From NCBI GenBank assembly GCA_001789205.1, contig MFYT01000043.1, positions 1 through 58,304 on the forward strand: a DNA stretch of 58,304 bases, written 5' to 3'. The notes under the pieces were generated by a model. It had not been told where the DNA came from and did no database searches. It saw only the letters and a program-made list of their open reading frames with translations. Each line of letters begins with the position of its first letter. The stretch's first letter is position 1. Below are positions 26,092 through 33,320 of the stretch, in pieces. A program made the translations under genes and the position numbers. The stretch comes from Candidatus Raymondbacteria bacterium RIFOXYA2_FULL_49_16 (GTDB taxonomy: Bacteria > Fibrobacterota > OXYB2-FULL-49-7 > XYB2-FULL-49-35).

Positions 26092-27528
26092 CTATACTTC
26101 CACGGAAAAGACCTCCGGCACCTTGTGCGGGACCGGATGGACGATGTTTTCCTCGATGACCCGCATGGACTTCCATTTGCCGCCCAGAAACCTGAGCACA
26201 AAGGCTGCTGCCAGGGCCACGCAATAGACCGTGAGCACCACCCATGCGGCATAGACACCTTTTTTGAGCACCACCAGCACCACATATGCGGGAACAATGA
26301 GCAATGCCGATGACATGATCGCGAGCATGAACATGACAAAACGGGTGTCTCCCGCGCCTTTGACCGCTGACGCGAAAATAATGTTGCAGGTGTCGAAAAG
26401 CGAATACACTGCGACAAATCGCAGCAGAACCGCGGTAAGCGCGCAAATGGCCGGAAAGGCCGGGTCCGATGATCCTGACTGGTAAGGCATCAGGAATAGT
26501 CCTGGCGCAAAGGCGTAGAACGAGGCGACCACCAGAGTATACAGAAAGGTAACGTGGAAGCCTGTCCATACGGCTTTCTCGGCGGAAGCCGGCCTGTTTG
26601 CCCCAAGGTACTGGCCCACGAGAATGGAGACCGCCATGCCAAAACCGAACATGGGCATCCAGGCAATGGAATTAATGTTAAAGGCGATGGTTGATGCCGC
26701 GAGCGCCGTGGTGCCAAGCCGTCCCATGATAAGAATGAAGACAGTAAACCCCGCGACATCGATGAACATGTGCAGTCCATTGGGCAGACCAAAGCGCAGC
26801 AAGCGGAAAAAGAGGTCGCGGTTGAAGCGCCATCCTTTGCGCACTGCGTATCGGTCGTTATTTTTCTTTGTAAAAATGAGGGCCGCCCACATGAACGTGG
26901 CACTTATGGCAGCGATGTCTGTGGCAATGGCCGCGCCATTCATACCCATCTCCGGAATGCCGAATTTGCCGAAAATGAAAAGATAGTCGAGGACAAGGTT
27001 GATTCCGGTTGCCGCGAGATTTATCCACATGACCGGCATGGTGCGTCCCAGTCCAGAGAAAAAACCGGCCATGGTGGCATTGATGATCGCCGGGATTGCC
27101 GCGATAGTAAGAATGGCAAAGTAGCCTGCTTCGAGTGAACGCACTGGCTCCTGGTGGCCTATGGCGGTAAAGATCCGGTTGCTGAAGGGAATGCAGAGCA
27201 TGATGAGAGCGCCTGCGGCAATGCCGATATAGAGTCCCTGCCAGAGCACAGGGCCTATTCTCCGGTGCATGTTTGCGCCAAAATATTGGGCAATGAAGGT
27301 GCCCGCATAGCTGGCAGTGCCGATGAAAACGCTGATCAGTGTGAAATTGAGGATGCCCGCGGGCATTGCCGCCGCTACGGCGTCAGACGAATACCAGGCA
27401 AGAAACATGCGGTCAATAAAATGGAGCAGAGACCACGAAGCAGAACTCATGATAAGGGGAAAGGCGGTTGTCATGAGGACGCGGTATCCGCCCTCGATGT
27501 TCCAGCGGTTTTTGATATAGGTAATCAT
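26092..27528 (-). CDS. MATE-family efflux transporter
   Basis: 478 residues with twelve predicted membrane helices in two homologous halves (ITTAFPLIMSSASWSLLHFIDRMFLAW... and the second half from about residue 245, RFGLPNGLHMFIDVAGF). This is the MATE/MOP pattern of Na+- or H+-coupled multidrug exporters. Internal GAGDTRF/GLGRTMP motifs after the sixth helix of each half fit. A GGAG ribosome site lies 10-11 bases before the ATG. Substrates cannot be predicted. It is followed by the adenylate cyclase gene after 63 bp on the same strand. Confidence 0.85.
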   Translation of the reverse strand: MITYIKNRWNIEGGYRVLMTTAFPLIMSSASWSLLHFIDRMFLAWYSSDAVAAAMPAGILNFTLISVFIGTASYAGTFIAQYFGANMHRRIGPVLWQGLYIGIAAGALIMLCIPFSNRIFTAIGHQEPVRSLEAGYFAILTIAAIPAIINATMAGFFSGLGRTMPVMWINLAATGINLVLDYLFIFGKFGIPEMGMNGAAIATDIAAISATFMWAALIFTKKNNDRYAVRKGWRFNRDLFFRLLRFGLPNGLHMFIDVAGFTVFILIMGRLGTTALAASTIAFNINSIAWMPMFGFGMAVSILVGQYLGANRPASAEKAVWTGFHVTFLYTLVVASFYAFAPGLFLMPYQSGSSDPAFPAICALTAVLLRFVAVYSLFDTCNIIFASAVKGAGDTRFVMFMLAIMSSALLIVPAYVVLVVLKKGVYAAWVVLTVYCVALAAAFVLRFLGGKWKSMRVIEENIVHPVPHKVPEVFSVEV

Positions 27529-27680
27529 GACACATTACTCCAAAAAAAATGACTGAGGTAAAAGCGTGGCGCGGGAAAAGCTAGTGGCCTCTGGGAGCAG
27601 TCACATAGTGGCGCGGCTTCTTGGGTGGTCGGCGAAATATTTGGGGAGAAATAGTCTTTTCATGATACACCTATGTATAT

Positions 27681-27694
27681 AAAATAATTATTTT
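27681..27694. promoter_or_regulatory. Palindrome in the divergent MATE / GHKL-ATPase intergenic region
   Basis: AAAATAATTATTTT (27681-27694) is a perfect 14-bp palindrome 58 bp before the GHKL ATPase start, next to TATATAAAAT. It is a possible promoter/operator. The 223-bp gap marks the switch from chromosomal genes to the accessory island; apart from this I see nothing recognisable in it. Confidence 0.25.
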
Positions 27695-27751
27695 GTTTCA
27701 CTAAGAGAAGAAAATAAAAACAGCAGTGTCCGCGCGCGTGAGGCCAGTACA

Positions 27752-29536
27752 ATGTCCAAACCCATTAAAACGGGCAAATTGCGTATCGGCGACCAATGGA
27801 ACGCCATCACCATCATTGCGCGTTCGCAGACGCACATACTCAAGGCCGTGTGTGAACTGGTTGAGAACAGCATTGATGCTGGCGCGAGGCGGATCGAGAT
27901 CATCCGGCGGAAAAGCGGAAAAGAGCCCTTTCTTGAGGTGACTGACGATGGGAAGGGGCTGAAAGTCACGGACGAAGGAATCCCCGATTTTCAGTATGTC
28001 GCTACCCATATTTGCGACTCCCTGAAACGCTATCTCAAATCACATGAACGCGATGGAATCCACGGAGAATTCGGCATTGGCCTTCTGGGTTTCTGGGGGC
28101 TTGGAAAAACGCTGACAATGACCGCGCATGGGAGCGAAGGCAGGGCATTCCAGATGACCATGAAGAGCGGGGCTCAGTCTTATTCTATTACCGCGGTGCC
28201 AGGCAGCATGGTCCACAAAGGCGGGGTCAAGGTTACCATAGGCCCGCTGCATCCCACAACCCGCAATATTCTTACCGGCGACCGGCTGGATAAATATCTG
28301 GCCTCTGAACTGCGCGATCGCATTAAACAGACCGGCGTCATCATAGAAATATTCGACAGGATTGCACACAAGAACAGGCGTGTTGTCCCCAGGGAATTCG
28401 AAGGGGACAAGCTTGCCGACATCAAAGATATGGAGACGGAACACGGCATAATAAAGGTTGAGTTATATCTTACATCGCCGAATCCGGATGCCATGCCCGT
28501 TGTGTCTCTTTCGAAGGACGGGACTCGGGTCAAGAAAGACATGGCAGAACTGGAAAGCTTTGATCATCGGGTCTGGAGATCGGGTTCTTTCACCGGTAAT
28601 ATCGATTGCCCGTTTCTCAATCTCACCCCCGGCACGCGGGATTCAGTCATCCATGATGCCTGTTTTGATTCATTCATAACGGTCATGCAGCAGCTTGAGG
28701 ACACACTTGAAACAATATTAAAATCCCTGGAACAGACTGAGGCTGAAAAAGCGAGCGAGCAAATATCACGGGATGTGAAAAAGGCGTTTACCGCCGCCTT
28801 GTCCGAATTGCCCACGGCCGAATATCTCTGGTTCGACATAGAATCGCCCGATGAAAAGAAGGCTGGTGAGATTCCCGGTACGGGCGAAGACGGGGGAATG
28901 GATGCGCCGAAGAAAGATAAACCGTCTGCCATGCCTTCATTTCTCGACATGCTGCCAGGTGACCCGGCGATGGTCAAGATTACGCCGAGAATGTTTTCGG
29001 TCTTGCCAAGCGAGCACAAGACCATTAATGCGCGGGTCTATGACGAGAAAAATATCGAAGTTAAAGACGACGTTGCCGTTCAGTGGTCAATCAAAGAAGG
29101 CAGCGGGACAGTGGCGCAGCACCTTGTTGAGTCTCAGGCTATCTATTATGCTCCTCAGGAGCCTGGAACAGCGGTTGTCGAGGCTACGATCATAAAGGGA
29201 CAATGGCAGGGATCAGCTGAATGCAAGATCAGGATATTGTCGCCTGAAGAGTCTGAGAACGGAGTATCCGTAGGCAAAGGGTTGCCTAATTACCGGCTTT
29301 TGGCCGATGTGTCCGGCGCGTGGCGGTCCAGATATCTGCCGCAGAAAAACATAATTGAGATAAATTCAGCGCACCGTGATTTCTCAGCATCAAAAGGGTC
29401 GTTTGCCATGCACCGCAGGTATATCGGCAAGCTGTATGCCAAGGAGATTGTGCTTTTAAATTTTCCCGGTACTTCGCAAAATGAGACATTGGAGCGGCTT
29501 GTGGAGGTGCTGGTGAGAATCGAGAAGCTGCTATGA
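27752..29536 (+). CDS. GHKL ATPase (MutL/Hsp90/MORC-like) with Ig-like domain
   Basis: 594 residues. Residues about 20-170 are a GHKL nucleotide-binding domain: ELVENSIDAGA (Glu36, Asn40 type N box), VTDDGKG (63-69), and a lid GEFGIGLLGFWGLG (about 105-118). A transducer-like region follows to about 330. Residues about 405-500 look like a bacterial Ig-like domain (ITPRMFSVLPSEHKTINARVYDEKN...AVEATIIKG). The last 80 residues (INSAHRDF...RRYIGKLYAKEIVLLNF) are a conserved tail seen in bacterial ATP-binding proteins annotated only as histidine-kinase-like ATPases. The N-terminus is of the DNA-repair/chaperone kind, not a sensor kinase. An intracellular protein with an Ig-like insert is odd. It opens the accessory island; a defence role is an inference. 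Confidence 0.7.
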   Translation: MSKPIKTGKLRIGDQWNAITIIARSQTHILKAVCELVENSIDAGARRIEIIRRKSGKEPFLEVTDDGKGLKVTDEGIPDFQYVATHICDSLKRYLKSHERDGIHGEFGIGLLGFWGLGKTLTMTAHGSEGRAFQMTMKSGAQSYSITAVPGSMVHKGGVKVTIGPLHPTTRNILTGDRLDKYLASELRDRIKQTGVIIEIFDRIAHKNRRVVPREFEGDKLADIKDMETEHGIIKVELYLTSPNPDAMPVVSLSKDGTRVKKDMAELESFDHRVWRSGSFTGNIDCPFLNLTPGTRDSVIHDACFDSFITVMQQLEDTLETILKSLEQTEAEKASEQISRDVKKAFTAALSELPTAEYLWFDIESPDEKKAGEIPGTGEDGGMDAPKKDKPSAMPSFLDMLPGDPAMVKITPRMFSVLPSEHKTINARVYDEKNIEVKDDVAVQWSIKEGSGTVAQHLVESQAIYYAPQEPGTAVVEATIIKGQWQGSAECKIRILSPEESENGVSVGKGLPNYRLLADVSGAWRSRYLPQKNIIEINSAHRDFSASKGSFAMHRRYIGKLYAKEIVLLNFPGTSQNETLERLVEVLVRIEKLL

Positions 29537-29572
29537 ACCGGAAGGCAAAAGATGTCGGCACCCGCTTGTTAA

Positions 29573-29597
29573 TTTTATCTCTTTGCAAGAGATAAAA
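29573..29597. repeat. Hairpin / operator TTTTATCTCTT-TGC-AAGAGATAAAA
   Basis: Perfect 11-bp inverted repeat with a 3-base spacer, 36 bp after the GHKL ATPase stop and 40 bp before the DUF4143 gene. The half-site TATCTCTT recurs in the spacer of the next promoter (29610-29617, facing AAAGATA), which favours an operator over, or in addition to, a terminator. Confidence 0.5.
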
Positions 29598-29602
29598 ACT
29601 GC

Positions 29603-29631
29603 TTGAATTATCTCTTATTTAAAGATATATT
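29603..29631 (+). promoter_or_regulatory. Promoter of the DUF4143 ATPase gene
   Basis: TTGAAT (29603-29608) and TATATT (29626-29631) are separated by exactly 17 bp. The predicted transcription start falls on or next to the ATG at 29638, so the mRNA would be leaderless, consistent with the lack of a ribosome site. Confidence 0.55.
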
Positions 29632-29637
29632 ATTTAT

Positions 29638-30936
29638 ATGCGAACGATACTCCATCGCCTTATTGCCGATTTCCAGGAGCGGGTGCTGCCTTCGGGCATA
29701 GACCGGGACCGGGCAGTACCCATGCTGGCGGGTAAAACAGACGCCATCATCGGAATGCGAAGATCGGGGAAGACTTTTCTTTGTTACCAGGCAATTGCCG
29801 CATGCATGAAACGCGGCATTGAAAAATCCCGGATTTTGTATTTTAATTTTGAAGATGAACGGCTCCTGCCGTTGCAATCTAGTCAGCTGACCTATATTCC
29901 TGAACTTTTTTACGAAAATAATCCCGCTCATAAGAACCGGAAATGTTATTTCTTTTTTGATGAAATCCAGCGGATACCTGGATGGGAGCTTTTTGTCCGG
30001 CGTTTAATGGATGCCGAAAACATGCACTGCGTAATAACCGGATCGTCAGCCCGCCTGCTTGGACGGGAGATAGCCACCGCATTGCGGGGACGATCGCTGC
30101 CTGTCGAGGTATTCCCCTTTTCTTTCAAGGAATATCTGCGGTTTCACAAATCCCTGCCCGAGAACTACCGGAACCCGGGCGCAGCGTCCCGGGCTGTTCT
30201 GCAAAAGGCTTTGTCCGGTTACCTTTGGCGCGGGGGATTCCCGGAAGCGCAGAATCTTACCGAAGAATTCAGGATTAAGCTGCTTCAGGGATATGTCGAT
30301 GTCGTGCTATTCAGGGATGTGGTTGAGCGTCATCCCTCGGTCAACATTGAAGCCATTCGATCTTTAATCCGTCAGGCGTCCGCTTCTGTGACCGGATACT
30401 TCAGTATAAACAAGTTCTACCACGCCCTGCGCAGCGCAGGTATTTCATGCACTAAAAATAGTCTGTACGAATATGTATCACTGCTCGAAGATGCGTTCTT
30501 CTTTTTTACTGTTCCAATCTGTTCAAAATCTGAGCGGATCCAACGAGTCAACCCGCGAAAATTGTACCTGTCGGATACCGGATTAATAACGGCGATGACC
30601 AGCAGAATCGATGCGGATTCGGGGATGCTTCTTGAAAACCTGGTTTTCTGCCATTTGCGGCGTGACGGACAAACAATTGAATACTATCAGACTAAAAACG
30701 GCGGGGCGGTCGATTTTATCGCCAGGTCGTCCGATGGGCGCCTTTCCCTTATACAGGTTTGCGCAGACATGATGGCAGTGCAAGCGCGCGCCAGGGAAAT
30801 TGCTGCTTTGGAAGAGGCCATGAAGGAGACGGGCATTCGGAACAGCGCCATCGTAACCCTTCGAGACCGAGAGACAATCAAAACCGGAAAAGGCACGATC
30901 CATGTGTATCCAGCATGGGAATATATTCTTCAATAA
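29638..30936 (+). CDS. AAA+ ATPase with DUF4143 domain
   Basis: 432 residues. The N-terminal AAA_14 ATPase has Walker A GMRRSGKT (39-46), Walker B CYFFFDEIQ (103-111) and a sensor-1 segment CVITGSSARLLG. The C-terminal DUF4143 region (about 190-380) includes RFRDVVERH-type, KLYLSDTGL and ENLVFCHLRR motifs, ending in a nuclease-like fold (YYQTKNGGAVDFIARSSDGRLSLIQV). These proteins are very common in bacteria and archaea, often in mobile or toxin-antitoxin settings; their function is not settled. The gene has its own promoter with an internal inverted repeat and is followed after 16 bases by a structured repeat/RNA element, so it looks like a self-contained cassette. Confidence 0.8.
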   Translation: MRTILHRLIADFQERVLPSGIDRDRAVPMLAGKTDAIIGMRRSGKTFLCYQAIAACMKRGIEKSRILYFNFEDERLLPLQSSQLTYIPELFYENNPAHKNRKCYFFFDEIQRIPGWELFVRRLMDAENMHCVITGSSARLLGREIATALRGRSLPVEVFPFSFKEYLRFHKSLPENYRNPGAASRAVLQKALSGYLWRGGFPEAQNLTEEFRIKLLQGYVDVVLFRDVVERHPSVNIEAIRSLIRQASASVTGYFSINKFYHALRSAGISCTKNSLYEYVSLLEDAFFFFTVPICSKSERIQRVNPRKLYLSDTGLITAMTSRIDADSGMLLENLVFCHLRRDGQTIEYYQTKNGGAVDFIARSSDGRLSLIQVCADMMAVQARAREIAALEEAMKETGIRNSAIVTLRDRETIKTGKGTIHVYPAWEYILQ

Positions 30937-30952
30937 CCGCGTGCGAGTGTGG

Positions 30953-31089
30953 GCCTGTTTTGCATGAAAGTCGACTCTATATATCGTTGAAGGGCCTTCT
31001 CAGTGCAACGATCGGCATCTTTCATGACCCCGCTGGAGATAGCATCTCCAGCCCAATGTCTTCAGGTTCGGCTGCAAGGCGTTTTCTTT
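30953..31089 (+). ncRNA. Structured RNA element, copy A (promoterless)
   Basis: This 137-base stretch is a second copy of the RNA at 35146-35293, colinear from GCCTGTTTTGCATGAAAGTC to the terminal T tract, with a 9-base deletion after GTTGAAGG. Helices: CATGAAAG/CTTTCATG closing a domain that holds ATCGTTG/CAACGAT; GCTGGAGAT-AGC-ATCTCCAGC (31032-31052); and a terminator stem ATGTCTT/AAGGCGT before TTTTCTTT. Its differences from copy B in the stems keep pairing through G-U pairs. No promoter precedes it; it would be reached by read-through from the DUF4143 gene and probably acts as that gene's terminator. Confidence 0.6.
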
Positions 31090-31560
31090 AATTGCTTTTC
31101 AATCGATTTTACGGCTTTCTGAATTTTACTTACATCCTCAAGAACTGGCAATTCTTCGGGTGGTGTGCCGCCGATATCTTGAATGGTTTGGCGAACTTTT
31201 TTTCCAACGTCATAATGGGTTTTATTTGCCTCTGCCTTGCCTATGATTTTATCCCTTTGAATTTTCTTTTCGGTCTGTGTTGCCCGGAATAAATTGGCCG
31301 CGAGTTCCGTGCTACCCATATGGTCAAGAATCGATTGCTTTTCTTTTAAACCTTTGCGCCGGTGGATGTCGTCTTTGGTAAGCCCCCCATATAATCCTTA
31401 TACGTCTGTCCGGCGGCTACGATTTCTTTGCTGGGGTTCGCGTTCTGAATTATTAAATAGCAGGCATACCGGGAAAGTTGAAGGCCTGCTAGCACTCTCT
31501 TTGCATTGCTTCCCAGACCAACCATTTCGTTATATTGCACGAAATGGTTTTTTACATAGC
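31062..31560 (-). pseudogene. dinD: dinD (DNA-damage-inducible protein D) remnant
   Basis: Two pieces in different frames match DinD. The upstream piece (31397-31560) reads VGLGSNAKR...LSRYACYLIIQNANPSKEIVAAGQTY. The downstream piece (31062-31396) reads GLYGGLTKDDIHRRKGLKEK, then QSILDHMGSTELAANLFRAT, and on to VGKKVRQTIQDIGGTPPEELP. The start of the gene and about 70 codons between GQTY and GLYGG are missing, and the join is out of frame by one base near 31397. The C-terminus runs into RNA copy A (ending KKTPCSRT), so the natural end is lost as well. DinD is LexA-regulated in E. coli and its role is unclear. This copy is dead. Confidence 0.75.
31520..31555 (+). terminator. Possible intrinsic terminator within the dinD remnant (+ strand)
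   Basis: AACCATTTCGT (31520-31530) and ACGAAATGGTT (31539-31549) form an 11-bp perfect stem with an 8-base loop followed by a run of T. It would stop + strand transcription before the toxin-antitoxin promoter at 31624. Confidence 0.4.
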
Positions 31561-31623
31561 AAAGGGTAAGATGCAACACAATGCAATGATAGAGTATGGT
31601 CATGAAATACGACATAATATCGC

Positions 31624-31652
31624 TTGTCTTGTAATGTTTTGTATATTATATT
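31624..31652 (+). promoter_or_regulatory. Promoter of the MqsRA-like operon
   Basis: TTGTCT (31624-31629), 17-bp spacer, TATATT (31647-31652). Transcription would start near 31659, 44 bases before the GTG of the first gene. Confidence 0.55.
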
Positions 31653-31702
31653 AATGTTCACCCCATTATTTACCGATAATCTATTATGGTGGATGTGCTC
31701 TT

Positions 31703-32118
31703 GTGAGTCCGAAAGATCGAACCTACGACTTCAATGCCTTTCTTATGGCATGTGGAAACCCGGAGAGTGTTTTAATAAAAGGTTCGACAGTTGAAGATGC
31801 GAAACGAGATTTCAACTTGAATTCAAGGAGGGCCATTCTTGATTTCATTGTCGCTGGGGGTTTGAAGGAATTATCATTCAATAACTCTGCGCCGTTACAA
31901 AAAGACTGGATGGCTCAAAAGGAAGGTTGTTCGATGCGTATAACTTCCGGGATTGCGGGAAGCTTGGTTATATCGCATTCTTTTATAATGAAAAACAAAA
32001 GCTATGGACCATCAAATCATTCCATGTTTGCGACACCTCGAATACCGCGATAAAAGATGCTCTTGAAAGAGCCGGATTATTGGAAGACAAACAACATGAA
32101 ACAAAAAGGGGCCTGTAA
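31703..32118 (+). pseudogene. MqsR-like toxin gene, frameshifted
   Basis: The GTG at 31703 opens a frame (MSPKDRTYDFNAFLMACGNP...) that makes sense up to about 31925. The continuation LFDAYNFRDCGKLGYIAFFYN, then EKQKLWTIKSFHV, lies one base out of register (31927-32118), so one base appears to be lost near 31926. Joined, the product would be about 138 residues. The order of elements (DA...FNL..RAILDFI, L.F...., DAYNF, then YIAFFYN...LWTIKSFH) resembles MqsR, the RelE-fold mRNA interferase, and the next gene is MqsA-like. The similarity is by eye and weak. The stop TAA abuts the ATG of the antitoxin-like gene. Either the toxin is inactivated or programmed frameshifting is used; no slippery site is apparent. 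Confidence 0.45.
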
Positions 32119-32718
32119 ATGAGCAAAATCACTGCGTGCCCAGCCTGCGACGGAACTTCCCTCCGCAGGGAAGAAAGAATGGAAAAGCTTCCTGTGCCTT
32201 ATGGTCCTGACGCCGAGACAAAACAGTATGTTTATGTTTGCGAGACCTGTGGCTTTGACATCGACGACTCGGATGTTAATGATGTTACGACTGAGAAGGC
32301 GCTGGAAATATCGAGGAAAGAATCAATTATCCGTATGTTGAACGAATTGGAGAGTTTGGGTAATAGCCTTGCAGGAATGGAACGTGCTTTAGACTTACCG
32401 CAGCGGACAATTTCTCGATGGAAGGCATCAAACGAAGTTTCTTCCGGCGGGCTGGCGCTGCTACGGATTATCCGGACATATCCATGGATTATCGATGTTG
32501 CGGATCACCGGTACGAACCGATGTTTGCGGCTCAAATGCTGGTACATCAAGCGGCAAACGTGTTTGGCAAATACGCCCTCTCGGCCAATATGTTAGTGTC
32601 GGCCGGGATTAAATATGATGCAACTTCAAGCCTGAGCGGTTTTTTCTTCAATGCGGATCGTCCAGAAAGCAGGCCCGGAACGGTTGTACAGACGGAGGTA
32701 GTCAATGAAATTGCTTGA
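32119..32718 (+). CDS. MqsA-like zinc-finger/HTH antitoxin
   Basis: 199 residues. The N-terminus has a zinc-ribbon pattern CPAC...CETC (residues 8-11 and 44-47), as in MqsA/YgiT antitoxins. A helix-turn-helix follows (LAGMERALDLPQRTISRWKASNEVSSGGLALLRIIRTYPWII, about 85-125), equivalent to the C-terminal DNA-binding domain of MqsA. The protein is longer than E. coli MqsA (131 residues), with about 70 extra C-terminal residues of unknown role. It would neutralise the upstream toxin and repress the operon promoter. It begins directly at the toxin stop and overlaps the next gene by 14 bases. Confidence 0.6.
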   Translation: MSKITACPACDGTSLRREERMEKLPVPYGPDAETKQYVYVCETCGFDIDDSDVNDVTTEKALEISRKESIIRMLNELESLGNSLAGMERALDLPQRTISRWKASNEVSSGGLALLRIIRTYPWIIDVADHRYEPMFAAQMLVHQAANVFGKYALSANMLVSAGIKYDATSSLSGFFFNADRPESRPGTVVQTEVVNEIA

Positions 32719-33124
32719 TTTTATTATTTGCGACGACGTCCGGCAAGAAGTCGGTGACAAATTCACACTCGTCGGTATGTACAGCGATGTAATACAGATG
32801 CATCTTAAAGGAGTAAAAGAAATTAAATGGCCAGTGGCAATGCACCTTGCGATGTTTACCCGTTTTTTATATGAGAAGACTGATGAGAAACCGGATTCTT
32901 TTCGGATAGAATTTATTCTTGAAGGCAAACCGTTGAGCTACGTTGAAGGCAATATCAACTTGCCGGCTGACACGGGTATATTAAATATCAATTCTGTAAT
33001 GAACCCGTTTTTCTTTACCAACCAGGGTGTGTTATCCTTTATTGCGCAATTTAAGAAAGACGGCAAGACGAAAATTGAAATAAAGCCGGAATATAAGTTG
33101 GAAATAAAGGTCAGGATTGACTAG
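32705..33124 (+). CDS. DUF6941-like protein
   Basis: 139 residues, beta-rich, no membrane segment or signal. The opening MKLLDFIICDDVRQEVGDKFTLVGMYSD is typical of the small family annotated DUF6941, of unknown function. It overlaps the antitoxin gene by 14 bases and so belongs to the same operon: toxin-like, antitoxin-like, DUF6941. A third gene in a toxin-antitoxin operon can be a chaperone or an adaptor, but nothing in the sequence proves this. Confidence 0.6.
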   Translation: MKLLDFIICDDVRQEVGDKFTLVGMYSDVIQMHLKGVKEIKWPVAMHLAMFTRFLYEKTDEKPDSFRIEFILEGKPLSYVEGNINLPADTGILNINSVMNPFFFTNQGVLSFIAQFKKDGKTKIEIKPEYKLEIKVRID

Positions 33125-33239
33125 TCAAATGCGCTATGCATCAGTGTGCCGAACAGGTTTATCAGTTCTGGAATGTTTACTGTAATATATTGCTGATAAA
33201 TAAGATAAGAATCTTCTCGCAATGATAGTTTCATAACTA

Positions 33240-33316
33240 TTGACTATGACAATATTTTTTATTATGTTAAATATGGAGGCTTTGGGTTGCGAAAGTGGCT
33301 CATTGCCTTTTTTATT
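33240..33316 (+). ncRNA. Candidate small RNA with promoter, next to DUF3800 gene
   Basis: A promoter TTGACT (33240-33245), 17 bp, TATGTT (33263-33268) predicts a transcript from about 33275. It carries GGAGG, then a stem of the type AAAG(U)GGC-TCATT-GCC-UUUU (33292-33311), then T6. It stops just before the stop codon of the convergent DUF3800 gene (33321). The arrangement, the GGAGG near the 5' end and the AAAG-bulged-U terminator stem mirror the better-supported RNA at 40119-40190. The stem is short, so this is tentative. Confidence 0.35.
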
Positions 33317-33320
33317 GGTG

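Noticed and set aside
31700-31740. tRNA-like T-loop on the - strand (GATCGAACCTACGAC)
   Set aside because: No acceptor, D or anticodon arms can be drawn, and the stretch is the coding start of the MqsR-like gene.
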